Source of the DNA: Liolophura sinensis
Taxonomy: Eukaryota > Mollusca > Polyplacophora > Chitonida > Chitonidae
NCBI RefSeq assembly: GCF_032854445.1
Contig: NC_088300.1
Location: 63,708,984-63,772,983 of the forward strand
Direction: 5' to 3'
Length of the DNA: 64,000 nucleotides
Below are positions 45,282 through 58,880 of this stretch, piece after piece. Numbering within the stretch: the stretch's first letter is position 1; the number at the start of each line of letters is the position of its first letter. Below the pieces are notes generated by a model, which worked only from the letters and a program-made list of their open reading frames with translations, did no database searches and was not told where the DNA came from. The translations under genes were made by a program, and so were the position numbers.

Positions 45282-48200
45282 CTGGAGGATAAAAAAGGAT
45301 ATATTTGATGAAAAATTTTGCATGTTGTCTTAGTAAACATCAGACATTTTGGGGTCAGAAAAAATATGAGCACCAAAATGCTGACGTAATAACTAGCCTT
45401 TGTAATAAGGACTTCATTTCCATTCATTTGAATGGAATACACTATCACTCCATCCAAAATGAATTCCACACTGCAGGTGTAGGCATATCAGTTTTTTTTT
45501 ACTATCTATATTGTTAAATTAGCATGATTTTACTCGATAAATATGCGGGATTTAAATTTTAAGTTCCATGTATAAACATAGTGAAAATCATGTATGTAAC
45601 AGCACTGTTTTAGAACTCAGATTAATGGGTCATACTTGGATCAGAGATACGGGAGCTTTTACGACAGTTTCGCAACAAATTGTAGGCCGAAAGAAAAACT
45701 GGGCGTTCCATGCAACAAAATTATTTTGCAGAGTAAATAGAGAAAAGTAGTTACTTACGGGGTATAAGAAAGTCTCTGTTTTGTCCGTCCCGGTGGGATT
45801 TGTGGCAATACAGTTGTACACTCCAAGGTTCTTCTTCCAGCTGATTTTATGTATAAGGAGGTCTCCGTTGCTCAAGATCTGTGAAAATAATCACACAGTG
45901 TAATTCAAGACATCGGCTGTTCAGCCTCTCAAGGTCCCCCCATAGTTATTACTTTTTTTACTCAAAAATAAAAATAAAATACCTCCTGGTTTAAACCGAA
46001 AGCCAAACCAACAAGAGTTGGATTCGAGCTTGCTTTAACGCTTTAAGGAGCTTTAACCCCAAAACACCCGATCGTCTAATAATGAGCGAGTATATACGAG
46101 TATAGTCTTATTAACATATAAAAGGTATCAGTAAAAGATGGGTTAACAACGAGCTCTGTCCGGTTTCCTGTCACCATATTAAGTGAAATGCTCTTGAGTA
46201 CGGCATAAAAACACAACCAAATAAACAGATCGATAAAAGATGCTAACACACAGAAAGAAAGCAATATTCGCAGCCAGAATTCAAATTTTATCTTTAATTC
46301 AAAGGCAAATGTGGAAAAGCTGTCAAAAAGAGTTATCTTATTGAAGGACCATAATAAGACAAACCTTGTAGCGATCGTCCCCTTTCTGCACCAAATTGCC
46401 TTCTATGTCAACCCATGTGATAACTGGTTTGGGGTAGCCTGTCGCACGGCAAAACAGCTGAACATCTGCTCCTTCCATTTCGATACGATTAGCAGTCCAC
46501 AGGTAGATCCGAGCTGGTTCACCATCTGCCAAACAGAAACATTCGCCTATCACTACGGGCTCAAACCTTGCACTGTTTGTATAGTTTTATCATATTCTGA
46601 TTTCGGGGTAAATTCTGGAGTCTTTCACTTTTCAGCTTTGCCCTCCAATAGTGTCACGTTAGACTGACATTAGTTTTCTCACATTAATTAACTCTTTTTG
46701 TTTAAATTGACATTCAGATCATTCAGGTCTGTATAGAAAGTGTTCAAAGGTGTTTAATATAAAAAATATCCTTTTAGTAATATATGCTTTCTGAAGCTTA
46801 TACATATGAGGAAAACGCGAAACGAAGGCAATGCATTTATCAACTTGTGAATACATAATTATAAGTGTGAAAATATGATATTATTTCACAAGACTGTTGA
46901 AACTTTATTTAACATGAAGTAAAACATATATTTACCTTTCATTGACCTCTTAACTAAGCATCGCTGAGTGTCAATTCCCATGGGCAGTGTGTTGGCAACG
47001 TTATCTAGCGGATAGAAATGTACATACATGGATTTTGGGTTCTACGTGAGGTTTCCATTTAAATTTTACAGGGAAAAATAAAAACTTTCAAAATAAAATT
47101 TAAAAAAAAACAGTATATAATTTCAGAGAAGGTATTTGGAATCTGATTAAAAGGAAACATTCCAAACAGGTTGGCTTGTCATTTTGGTCAACATCGAAAC
47201 AAGCCTAGGATAATAATGGATGGAAGGCAAATACAGGTAATTTAAACTGAAAGTTTCCATACCTATTTGCAGTTCGGAAGAACGTGAAATCCGCTTGTAC
47301 GGTGTCTCAGCCACGCACGAGTATGTGCCCTCACTTTCCTGCCCTAGACAATCCAGGAAGAGCTTGCCTTTAGTGGAACCCAAGCGCAGTAACCTCTGAC
47401 CTCTCTTATCTGTTTTGTCTTCAAACGAAGTTTCTTCCTCAATACTGTTGTCGAACACACCCTGTTAAAACCAAAATGTCTGCATAAGGATTCTGTCATA
47501 ATATTGTTTTGAAATAATAATAATATTAAATTATTTAAAAAAAGAAAGTAATAATTATGGCTTCATCCCACATTGCACAATTTCATCCATGTCTTGGTAA
47601 GAAGACAATCATCGGGCGAAGTTCTTTTGTGGGCTATTTTACTTATTTTTTTTTCTTTTTTCTATTAGGGCCTCCATGGCCGAGAGGTTTAGCACGCCAG
47701 CACGACGCAATGACCCAGAAGCCTCTCGAAAATGTGGTCGCTGTTTGTATAAGTCCAACCCAAGCTGGTTTCCGCTTAGGTCGTTGGTGGGAAGGTCCGT
47801 CAGTAACCTGCGGATGGTCGTAAATTTCCCCCACCACAATGTTAGTCGCCGTCGTATAAGCGAGATAAAGTAGGGAGTAAAACACAGATCAAATAAAATA
47901 AATGAACATTTTTGAGTATGGCGTTGAACACCCCAAAAATATTTAACTTAAATAAAAGCGGTTAGTTGTGCCTAGAGTAAACCACCGACATTTGGCAAGC
48001 TACACACGAACTTTCCCATATATGCACACCATATTGATGGACATCATGTAGTCTTCGTCGACCACAAAACTGTGCAAATGTTCAAATACGTGCGTCGTAG
48101 ATGCTTATTGTTACAAAGGCCCCACAAGCAGTGACAGCCGGATTTAAAAGACCCTAACCACGTGGCCGTGGCCCGCTCCTCAAGTTCTAGTAAAATTATT

Positions 48201-51200
48201 TTTAAAAACGAACAAAATACTTAGCGTGTACACCATTTATGTACACAAATACATATGCGTCTTCCTTTAACAATTAATTTTCTCTTCAGTATTTTGTCTC
48301 GTTTTTCTCGTGCACGGTGAGTATGGTTTTCCAAGTGATTTAACAAAAGAAACTCCAGATAGCTTGTGCTAACCTGTTCAATTCTCTCTCCGTCCTTCAG
48401 CCAATGGATGGTGGGCTGTGGTGAACCGCCCGCCTCACACTCGAATGTCACACCCTCGTGACTGGGCGCTACAGTCACGGGCGGTGGGGCTTCGTCTTTG
48501 AAGAACAGATTTCCCTTCTTGGACGGAATGGATTCTGAAAAACGCATATGATAGATGGTGATTATTGACCTGACAACCATCAGAGCCGAGAACTTAGGGG
48601 ACTCTGCCCTATTCTGTAACTTAAACCATTTCCCTTACCTTTGAAGACCAAGGTTTAAACCTCTGCAAAGAGCAACTGTGCACTCATCCCAAAGTGGCAT
48701 TCTAAAGATAGATGACTCATATTAACAAGTCTAATCCTTTCCCAAGTGGGTAGCAGCAATGCCCTGTAGCGTTATCCCAGACAACACTATGTCCTTACCC
48801 CAAAGGTGATAACTGCTTTCCTGGCGACAACTCAGACAGTAGCTGGAAGAGTTAAACGCTTAGACACGCTGTATTCTAAGTCTGTCCAAACCGATTAGTT
48901 GCCACAGCGAGACCTAGTCGTCGCTGATCGTCGTTCTCAGATAGATTGCAGATTGCCAAGAGCTTTGAAGTGTGAAAAACAGATTAAGCATGCCAGTCAG
49001 TTTTGAGACACTGAACTGTGTTGGTTGGCTAACATGTCCTTGGCTCTCTGTACAGCCTCACAAATATGATTCCACATGATGAGTATGTTTGAAAAGAAAT
49101 TCAGAATCATTGTACACGTTCGTGAACGTATCTAACTGGTCTCTGGAATGATGATGGTACACGACGTGAGCATTTGGTGGAATGCTAATGTGACACTGCA
49201 TGCACAGTCAGAGGCTCTGAGACTGTGACATTTCAGTAAAATGATGAGGCTACACTATCGAGTTTTGACAGTGTGATAACTCAGAGGAATGTTGATATGA
49301 TACTACATGCATGCAGACTCTGACGGTGTGACATTTCAGTGAAATGATGAGGCTACACTACCGAGCTTTGACAGTATGATAACTCAGAGTAAATGTTGAT
49401 ATGATACTACATGTATGCAGAATCTGACGGTGTGACATTTCAGTGAAATGATGAGGCTACACTACCGAGCTTTGACAGTGTGATAACTCAGAGTAAATGT
49501 TGATATGATACTACATGCATGCAGACTCTGACGGTGTGACATTTCAGTGAAATGATGAGGCTACACTACCGAGCTTTGACAGTGTGATAACTCAGAGTAA
49601 ATGTTGATATGATACTACATGCATGCAGAATCTGACGGTGTGACATTTCAGTGAAATGATGAGGCTACACTACCGAGCTTTGACAGTGTGATAACTCAGA
49701 GTAAATGCTGATATGATACTACATGCATGCAGACTCTGACGGTGTGACATTTCAGTGAAATGATGAGGCTACACTACCGAGCTTTGACAGTGTGATAACT
49801 CAGATTAATTGTTGATATGATACTACATGTATGCAGAATCTGACGGTGTGACATTTCAGTGAAATAATGAGGCTACACTACCGAGCTTTGACAGTGTGAT
49901 AACTCAGAGTAAATGTTGATATGATACTACATGCATGCAGAATTTGACGGCGTGACACTTAAGTGCTATTTTAATATGACACCACAGGATCGAGTCTGAT
50001 ATTGTGACAATTCAGTAGAAGACCAGTGTGACACTGCAGCTAGAAGAGTGTAATGCGGTGATAATTCATTCAGACGAATATATGAGGCTACAGTTGGTAA
50101 TAGTTGTTGCAATGCCATTAGAAGGGTGTGATGTAGTGATAATTCATTCAGTCACAGTGTCGAGAGATGATGATTTTTACACTACATAGGTTTGGCATCG
50201 TGACAGTTCTGGGAGATGGCTATGCGGCAATGCAGCTATGTAATAATGCGGAGAAGTGATAAATTTACACTGGAGAAGTTTAACTCTATTTCGTTGTCTT
50301 GGGTTACACAAGCTGCGAGTGAGGGGTTTATTTTGTAACATAACTGCTCTATTTGGCAGTTTGTATAATCTACAAGTCGCCATCTTGGTCCTCAGAGGTT
50401 GCACAGAGAGACGGCTTTTCCCAATGTGTACCGGGTTACCTTTACCCTGCATAATCATCGACGTGTAAAATAATATTCCTGAGGAAGGCGTTAAAGCCCA
50501 AAGATATAAATATCAATGAGATCGTGTATTGTAAGCTTTTAAACAACTCAACGTACATTTCAGATTTTTAAAAATTGTAAACACCGAATACCATTCCCAT
50601 CTCTAGGTTATGCCATTTTATTTTAAAATGAAGCAATTTCGAAACATTCTGCTATTAAAGTATGATTCTAAAAACCAGCAAGCCAAACCAAGTCATTCAC
50701 TGGTATAAAGCTCTATAAAAATATGTTCTATCCAAATGCGCAATCGTAAAAGTGCACTTACGGCAAAGTCTTTTTCATAGATTTTCATAGTTTTTTGCAA
50801 AGATTTTCATACTTGGACTAACACTTCATGCTGTCAAGATGCTATGGGGACGAAACAAATCTATACTCACTTGAGAATCCGCGTTTACTTGGGAAATTGC
50901 GGTGTGACTGAAAGAAGAAGATAGCAAGGGCATTATTAAAGTTGTTTGGCATTATACAAGAGCATTTATACAGGAATATAGAATATACCCTCTATGCATT
51001 TCTTACATATCGAATTTGTCTTCGTACGTGAACGAAGGTCTGTCAACAAACTGCGGATGGTCGTGGGTATCCCCCGAGCTCTGCCCGGTTTCCTACCACC
51101 ATAATTCTGCTAAATAAGTAAATATGTCATACGTGAACGCCGTATTTCATCCCGTTAAACGTCGCTCACTTATATACTTATATAGTTTGATTTTAATTCA

Positions 51201-54200
51201 GTGTTATTACGCAGCTAGGCAGCCAGGCCTTTGGCCTGAAGTTATTTCATGTTTTTATGTTGAAGCCGCTATTAAAAAAAATAAGTTTAATCAGCAGTTG
51301 TTATTGTGCATGGTGGAAATGATCTATGATCACAAACGGGAAACATTTGAAATCGGCATAATATAAACATGTTGTAAACATGGAATTTTGTTTGGGGGGA
51401 AGAGGAGGGGGGATTTGGGGGTAGGGGAGGAATCCATCAGACGGATGGAAGATTGAATACAATCTCTTTGGGAACAAATCCAAGTTTATGCCTATATATG
51501 TTTAACACAGTCCAGAGTCCAATTTCTCTTTCAGTTGTATTTATATACATACTTTAAACTCGAACCCTTACGATCAAGATGACCTTGGAATAATTTGTTT
51601 TGATGTGAGCCACAGCTCTGGTTTTTAAAATTTACAAACATTTGCATTTTGGCAAGAAAGAGACTGACTTGACTTTACTGGAGCAGGAAATTATAGTCTC
51701 TGGATATTAGGGAGAACTGCGATTGGTTCTTTACTGGGCCAGACAGACCCAGACAGGCCACGTAATGTTGGCAGCTAATCTGAGTTTACAAACTAAGAAG
51801 CTGATGTAAACAGTTGCTGAGAAAGGAGAATAATTCGGTAGGTCAGATCTGTATCTCTGTATACAGAGCGGCATAACCAAGCGACTAAAGAGGAAAACCG
51901 CAGGCCTCTATAATGGGGCACCCAGTGACCGACTTGGCGGCAAGCCCAATGGGCCACCCGTGACTATTTATAACCGAACTCTCCCCTAGTGACCCTCATC
52001 ATGTTTGATCCAACTTGTCAACCAGCCCATGATAAATGGTTACAAACCAGAACTAACGAGCTGGGCAATCTGCGCCGGCAAATATCCTCGCACGATGATA
52101 AAAATCAGACATTCCGCTTGCAAATACAGGACCGCTCATCTGGGCAATGGCATTGGATGATTCCCTCCGGGAGTAATGGTTGATTTGCACACATCATGCC
52201 CTCACAGTTAATAAGTGGCACACTTTTACACCTCGGGGTTACTGTCGCATAAACGAAGGAGTATCTCTGGGGATCTGCGCCCATTATTCATCAAGCATTT
52301 ATAAATAGCTATTTAGCAAATGCAGGATTAGTATTTCCATTGAAAACGAAAGACGGAACATTTGGTAACAAATTAACAATCTAATTCAAGAAGTATTTTA
52401 TCTTTGTTAACATTTCACACAACTTTTTTTATTATCTGTGGATGCCTGCATTTGTTTTAACATTCTCTTCCAGTTCGTGCTGCTATTGCTGCATATTACC
52501 AAGTATTCTGTCAGTTAATATCAAGTGCTTCACCAATCAACTTTTGTTTCTCAGTCAAAAAAATACACGTAGTCTGAAACAGCGCATCGTTAATAGTGCC
52601 AATAGTTCACTCCATTTGTGGATATGGTTTCGGGTGAGTTTCGGTGAATACACATATTTATTTAAGTCTTCGTCCCAGCCCATGGACAATCTAACAGCTC
52701 TGAGCGAGGACAGTCTGGGGTGCGCAGAACCCTGATTGTGACAACCGACTGGATTACCCCCGGCGGGAAGCCGAAATCTGCATAAGAAGTTAGGAGTGTC
52801 TGACACTTACAGAAGGCCTGGCACAGAATTGTTATAATCTTACACTAGGTATCACTATCAGACATCTCCGGGGATACACGACCTAATCTCATCTAAACTA
52901 CGCTCATTTTTACCACAACTCAAGACAGAACATGAACCGACACCATACAGCAGACTCAGGGGAGAACTCCTTTTTCCACTGAACCATCCCTTAATTTCGT
53001 GCCAGACAGCTATTCACTGAATACAATAGTTAAGTGGTACACTAACTGTTCCCATCAGGCGTGCTTACAAATTTTTCTCCAAGAGTGAGTGAGTGAGTGT
53101 TGGGTTTAACGTCGTACTTTTTCCTTTAAGAAAAAAGTCCATCGGCACAGCGGTACAGGCAATCAGTAGAATTTGTGTGCATCACTCGTACGTGGATCAA
53201 AGGCTGTTATCTATACACTGAGATTGCAGTTTATGGCACCCCTAGATTCTTTTAATCACACACCAAGGATAGAGCGGATTTTCATGGTTGCCGTTTTAAG
53301 CAAGTGTCTGGAAATGCCGTAACTGGGATTTGTTACGAAATGGCTTATATAGCGCAGGTGTATAGTATAGAGGGAGGAGAGAAAGTAATGATGGAGCATG
53401 ATCTCTTATTCATTATAACGGCTCACGAGAGCCCCAGACCTGTCAGGACACGGAATCAAAAACCAGGATCAGGTGTGCTTACAGTTACAGATTCAAATTT
53501 CTATAATCAGAGCTGCCCCCTTAAGCCTGAGGCACTAATTCGTATTTTATAACCGCACCTAGTTCGGAGTGAGTTGAGCAGCACTACGTTTCGCATAGTT
53601 GCGGAACGGTTTAATACTGATTAAAAACCTTCGAATGTTCATATTCTACCGCAAATACCGTAAGTAGGCTGAACTGAGATCCTGAATAATTAAGAATTGT
53701 TGTAATGTCACACCTGAGACAAATGTGTGTATCTTTGCACGGACGACACGTACAGATGTGAAAACGCACTGCGAGTTGCATGAGGTTGCGATTGCGAAAT
53801 GTTAATAAAATTTATATCCGCCTGGTATGTCAGTTTGTTTAGGTTGTCGAAGCCAGTATGGTGCCGTATCATGATAGAGTCATAATTAATATTTTGCAAA
53901 ACCTATGATATTTCAATAGTTGTCTGGAGCTTTCTGAGAATATTTGTACTAGTTTGGGTGGGATCGGCTATAGTGTACGTGTTTCAGAGCTGTAGGAAAG
54001 CAGTCAGACCATACTTGAACATATGCACAGCAATATTGTTGATGAGACGAGACGTTATTGTCGAGGTTAAATCTGGTGCCACGCGGCCGGTACGACATCA
54101 CAATGTAGCCGAGCTCGCGGTAACAAAGGGAAGAAAATGTCCCTTGAAATGGCTTTATAAAAGACGTCATTTCCAGATTCTGATGACCTTTTTCTTGACT

Positions 54201-54785
54201 GGACGCCGCACTTCTGTTCCACCCCGTTCCTTCATTTCCGTTCTAAACTGTGAACCGAACTCTTGATATCGTTGCTAGACTGGGTGACAAAGGATGTTGG
54301 CATTTGTGTAATACCACGTGTAAGATAATCACTATGAGTCCTAGTAATTAAGGAAAGTTAATGCTTGCGGAGGAATCCCTCTGACCGTTTTACTTCATGC
54401 TCTAATTTTTATCTCAGTTCCTAAACCTTATATCACTAGTCAATTTAAGAGAGTTGACATTATAATAAATGATGCGTTCCACTAATACATTTCCCTGAGT
54501 TTTCCCCCAACACATACAACCGTTAGAACATCTTTACGGGTACAGTATTTTTTATTTAAATACAGATTTTGACAGAATCCTTCACATACATACTTTGTCT
54601 TTCAACAACTTTCCAATAAAGTTTTTAAAAATATTTATCACGTCCCTTTCTTTTCTAAAAAGGTAAATAGTTGTGTGTATAAAAAGATGATGCAATCTGG
54701 AACCTACCTCATAATAGCCGAGAGCTGTACTACAGACGAGCAGTACCGATAGTCCCAGGCTAGCAGCCTTCACAAACAGTTGCAT
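45270..54785 (-). CDS. ImpL2-like: Gene C: secreted two-Ig-domain protein, ImpL2/zig-like (7 exons)
   Basis: Exons 54708-54785, 50871-50907, 48374-48534, 47263-47461, 46365-46525, 45759-45878 and 45270-45281 total 768 bp (255 residues), and phases agree at every junction. Residues 1-23 are a signal peptide (LGLSVLLVCSTALG). Ig domain 1 (about 55-158) has VTFECEAGGSPQPTIHWLKDG and GTYSCVAE. Ig domain 2 (about 165-252) has VQLFCRATGYPKPVITWVD and GVYNCIATNPTG, ending ETFLYP. There is no membrane segment, so it is secreted. Size, two Ig sets and the TFLYP ending fit ImpL2/zig proteins. Drosophila ImpL2 binds insulin-like peptides and dampens insulin signalling; applying that here is inference. 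Another two-Ig secreted protein is the alternative. Confidence 0.72.
45759..45878 (-). CDS. Gene C exon 6: second half of Ig domain 2
   Basis: 120 bp, phase 0-0 (acceptor TTTTCACAG, strong donor GTAAGT). Encodes GDLLIHKISWKKNLGVYNC, with the Tyr-x-Cys of an Ig F strand, then ATNPTGTD and ETFLYP. Confidence 0.8.
46135..46225 (+). repeat. SINE family 1, tail fragment (gene C intron 5)
   Basis: 'tctgtccggtttcctgtcac' and 'cttgagtacggcataaaaac'. Confidence 0.7.
46365..46525 (-). CDS. Gene C exon 5: first half of Ig domain 2
   Basis: 161 bp, acceptor GTTTGGCAG (phase 1), donor AAG|GTTTGT (phase 0). Encodes GEPARIYLWTANRIEMEGAD, then QLFCRATGYPKPVITWVD: the B-strand Cys and C-strand Trp of an I-set Ig domain. 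Confidence 0.8.
47263..47461 (-). CDS. Gene C exon 4: second half of Ig domain 1
   Basis: 199 bp, acceptor TTTTAACAG (phase 0), donor G|GTATGG (phase 1). It carries an acidic loop (EEETSFEDKTDK), then LFLDCLGQESEGTYSCVAET with the F-strand Tyr-x-Cys, and a closing SRSSELQI strand. Confidence 0.8.
47668..47900 (+). repeat. SINE family 1, near full length (gene C intron 3)
   Basis: Head 'ggcctccatggccgagagg', then 'gcaatgacccagaagcctct', 'acctgcggatggtcg', and a tail with 'gggagtaaaacac'. Confidence 0.85.
48374..48534 (-). CDS. Gene C exon 3: first half of Ig domain 1
   Basis: 161 bp, acceptor TGCGTTTTTCAG (phase 1), donor CAG|GTTAGC (phase 0). A linker SIPSKKGNLFFKDEAPPP leads into the B-strand Cys (TFECEAGG) and C-strand Trp (IHWLKDG). 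Confidence 0.8.
49179..49955. repeat. Tandem repeat, 104-bp unit, about 7.5 copies (gene C intron 2)
   Basis: 'gttgatatgatactac' recurs at 49291, 49395, 49499 and 49603 and onward, exactly 104 bp apart, alternating 'gcatgcagactctgacgg' and 'gcatgcagaatctgacgg'. Diverged relatives continue to about 50250. Confidence 0.9.
50871..50907 (-). CDS. Gene C exon 2: 37-bp microexon
   Basis: Acceptor TTCTTCTTTCAG and donor A|GTGAGT enclose 37 bp that read SHRNFPSKRGFS plus one base. It enters in phase 0 from the signal exon and leaves in phase 1 into exon 3. It encodes a basic linker after the signal peptide. Confidence 0.6.
51028..51120 (+). repeat. SINE family 1, middle fragment (gene C intron 1)
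   Basis: 'aactgcggatggtcgtggg' and 'cggtttcctaccaccataat'. Confidence 0.7.
54708..54785 (-). CDS. Gene C exon 1: signal peptide
   Basis: ATG at 54783-54785 opens MQLFVKAASLGLSVLLVCST, then ALGYYE and donor GAG|GTAGGT in phase 0. It is a typical signal peptide with cleavage likely after ALG. A TATATATA run lies only about 10-20 bases upstream of the ATG, too close to be a normal TATA box for this start. Confidence 0.7.
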
Positions 54786-55399
54786 GTCTTGCAGTTATAT
54801 ATATCCAGAAAATCACCAAATCCAATCTGAATAATAAGGCCTCGGGATAAACTGCAAAAAGATGCGGGATTCAGGCGATAGCTTTGAGTATAGTTCCAAC
54901 TTTTGTAGCCGTCTGAAAATGTCTCCAACCTAGTCAGTCTTACTTTTCTGTCAAGCCTGCACCTTCCCACATAAAACTGTGTACTAAAATATGGCTAGAA
55001 AGCCCGTTCCTCCGCTTAAATAGAAGCCGTGGCAACGTCACTGAATACCATTCGGTGACGTCGCCCACACGTGCTTCCGAGGAAGTCCCTAAACCAATTA
55101 AATCAATCCATCGCCTGTCCAATCTTGTAATCGTGACTCGGCTCTATTGTAACATGGCTCCGTCGTCGTCAACCTGTTGGAAACTGCAGGAGGATTTCGT
55201 ATTGCGGATGGCCAGTGAGCTGATCACTATAGACAGCTTGGAAATAATCCTGAATTAGGATTACACCACTGACATATGACCCACGAGCAGATGTCAGTGA
55301 TACATAAGAACCTGTTATCTTCACACTGCCGACACAAACTGCTTGTATAAAGCATGATAATTAGTTATCAGCGCCAGGCTGTGGAGAGTGATGCCATAT

Positions 55400-55475
55400 A
55401 ACACGTCCACTATCTCGTTATTAATAGATGGGACGGCATAAAACAGCAATCAAATAAATAAATAAACAAATGGCT
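55400..55475 (+). repeat. SINE family 1, tail fragment
   Basis: 'gacggcataaaacagcaatc' followed by (aaat)n. Confidence 0.5.
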
Positions 55476-57268
55476 GGGGATATTCAGTGTTTTAATGAAT
55501 GAAAATCCCTACAAAAAGTTTTATTTTGCTCATTAATGTATTTATATTTTAATTTTACCCTTTTTCCTCCTTTTTAGTTCCTTCTTTTTTCTTATCAACC
55601 TATCTATAAGTTGAATTCAGTCTAATCGTTTATTTTCTTGGATTATCAAATAAACACACATTTAATCATCCCCGAATCTTGTTGGGACGTTTGTAGTTGT
55701 CAAGAAAGCTTTTAGCTCATTTATTTGATTTGTGGTGAAAAGGAAAGTTGTTTTGATCAGACAAAATGGGACGACGAAAGTGGATGATCTGTTACAGAAC
55801 ATACTGCCACCTACTGGAAACTTATTAAACCAGTATCAAGGGGACGCCATTCTGGTTGTAACACCTCATTCGTCGACAGCTCTAATTTTGAATCTTTAAT
55901 ACCCATGTAGATAAAGGAGAACAGGAAGCGATGAGAAGTAAAGACATTTTCCAATACATTTCCTTAGATCTTGAAATTCGATATTTGTCCAGTTTTGTGC
56001 GCGTTGGAGATCGTCACCCGAGGGTGATTAAGTCGAATGTTTGTGTAGTGCGTCGCTGCGTTATTAGCTGATTATCCGAATTTTGCCAACCCACGGTATC
56101 GGCGACGGTAGCGGCATGGGGAAAACCAACCAGCCATAGTACAGTCAAATCTGCCAAACTTATTGATCGCACGGGAGACAAGTGAAGGAGAATGGCGCCC
56201 ATGGGAGATGCTGCTCAGGGTCATTACCTGTTTAGTCCCCTCATTTATTCAACATCTGTTGACTTTGTGTTATGCCAGGGCGTGACATACACACCTTCAG
56301 TCGACCACCTATGCATTCCTGGAGTGGAAACTGTGTCTATAAATCCATCTCCCACCTGCGCTCAGTGAAATATGTTTCTTTACTTTATTTTGGCTGATGA
56401 TGAAAGTCCAGAATACTTGCAATGACTTAGTAAGTAGCGAGATAGCTGGTAGAAATTGCATCAGCACAAAGACACTTATCAGAAACACGACAGGCGTGCA
56501 CCACGTCACGGGAACGAACCGATGTACTCAATGCACCCAGGGCTGCCAATGAGAATGCCCGCCAGTTGGCACTGAGGGCCTAACGAGCCTCAGGGGTTAA
56601 ATGAACTCCATGACCCCGGAAAGGCTCTAGTATAGAGGTATAGAATATCAGTCAAAGGGTAAGCCTGAGTAAGAAGGATAAGGCAAGTGGTAAAACGGTG
56701 TACTATTATAGAACAACGGGTTCTTGGCAACCGCATGCATGGAGAGCGATGTGTCTGTGGCCTCAAGCGAGAGGAGTTGTTAGGTCGCTTTCCGTATGCC
56801 ACCACCGGGTCATTTTTCAAACAATCATTTATATTTACTGGAGTGTACCATATAATGCTATTGTTAAAAACAGTCCCATGCCTCCAAATATGCACTGTCC
56901 TACATGCTTCGAAATGAGTCTGGATTAATCTGTTGACCTATACACCACGCAGTCCAAGCAAAATTCTGGACTTGAGTTTGTACGTGATCCCGATTTATAC
57001 GTGCGTGACATTTAGTACATGTTAAATACCCGATGGCTTCTGTTGATATAAGGAATCGATGGAAATTTGTATTTACAGAGTACATTTCTCGGTTCATCGC
57101 GGAAGTACAATGTAAGCACACTTAACTAACCCAAAATTAAGGCAGGAAATGCAAGTTTCAGGAAATGTTGAAAAATATTCGTTTTTTTTAAAGAAATGCA
57201 ATTCGTCAGTTATTTTCCAGGTTTCCATGTAGACATGTATACCTTGGATACGTGCGGCCTCACATTTA

Positions 57269-57289
57269 CCCCCCCCCCCCCCCCCCCCC
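57269..57289 (+). repeat. Poly-C tract
   Basis: 21 consecutive C. Similar tracts occur at 41799-41811 and 63672-63692. Confidence 0.9.
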
Positions 57290-58767
57290 ACCTCCCACGT
57301 CAGTAAGATCCGGCATACCTCGAAATCTCGTATGGCGATCAGCAGGAACTGGAAAATTCCTAACGTTATCCTGGAAACGCAGGCTTTGTACTTGAGACTC
57401 TACCTTCGGGGTAAACAATGCGAATTTCCGAAGGTTTATATAATCCCTCAGTATAAGCCTAGAGAAGCTTCATGTAAGGATCGATATATACCATGTTGCC
57501 ACATTTAGGAACGGGAGCGTGTATTCCGTGTTTATAACAGTGATAGCAAGTGGGAATTTCTCTTTTCGCCTAGTCTATTACAAGGTGCTGAGTATGGGAT
57601 CAGGAGTTCAAAACCCCTTTCCTGACACACTGAAGGAAAGCTTTCAACTATAACATCTATGAGTTAGAGGCCGGTTCTCTTTCCCTCAATCGTACTAACC
57701 ATTGGTATATCGATACGTGAATTGACCACTGTTCTACTGCAATGCTTGCGTAAACAGTTACCTTATTGCCTACGTCATCGCATATACAGAAAGGGTCAAT
57801 AGACAACAAATATCTTTTAATTAAGCCCGAATTACTTCAGGTGGTAAATCCCCTTATTAGCGACATGTGATAATTTCATCTCTGCTAAAACAAACTCGGC
57901 ATAGCACTTAATTGTCACGCATTAACAGCTGTAATTCACACACAATCACGAATAACACGAGTCCTTGTACATGCAAACCAACCTAAACTTTGTCCTAGTC
58001 GAAAGTTTAAAGCTCTCGTTAATGTTCTTCAGATACGAAACATTTACACCATTACATGAAAAAATTAAATTAAATCATGATGAGCAGTGCTGCATAAAAC
58101 AGACCAGTGGAATTTTCGTTCAATCAAAAACCTCTATCATATAACAATTAAGCGTGTCATTCAAGAATGCGCGGTAAAACACCAGTAAAACACACAACAT
58201 GTTACATTTAAGCGACATATCGTAAAAAAATTAACATGAAAAACATGTCTAAAGTTTCACATACATTTCTCGCAGCTAAAATGAACATTTTCCGGAAACC
58301 GTATGGAAATCCAAAATGAGTGCTACGTGTTTTGCAACATAGTGGCCTTATCAATCGGGTCAAAACACTGGACCATATCAAGTAAGGGGGGTATCATATG
58401 CGTTCATACAACCCGTCAATCAAATTCATCATCACAAACGACAATTAGGTTCCGGCTTTTCAAGAGGAAACGCATTATTCCCCCGCCCCCTTCATTACGT
58501 TTACTTGCCTTGATAAACAGCCCATTTCAGCATAATTTGACTACTTCAAAAAAATAATGTGTTAATTCGAACAGAAAGTTTGTTTTTCTGAGTAATGCTA
58601 GCATGTATTCTAATAGAACACTCTGTGTATATTCAACGTTATGTAATGTGCCCTTAAGACATCTTTATGTTTAATTAATAGAATATATTTGTGTGCTATG
58701 TTTAAAAGAATAACTTGTTGTAATAACAGAATTTATTCTAGCATCAAACTTGTACTGTATATGTTCA

Positions 58768-58880
58768 CACCTAATGACTCCTCGTCATATGACTGAAAAA
58801 TTGTTAAGAACGACGTAAAAATCCAAGCACACACACACACGCAGGCACACACACGCACACACACGCACACACACACACAT
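58768..58880 (-). repeat. Family-3 repeat end followed by a CA microsatellite
   Basis: 'acctaatgactcctcgtcat' and 'gttaagaacgacgtaaaaat' are the reverse of the family-3 start. A (CA)n run at 58828-58880 follows directly. Confidence 0.7.

Noticed and set aside
54793-54803. TATA box of gene C
   Set aside because: The run is about 10-20 bases from the ATG, so transcription from it would start inside the coding sequence; it may be chance in AT-rich DNA.
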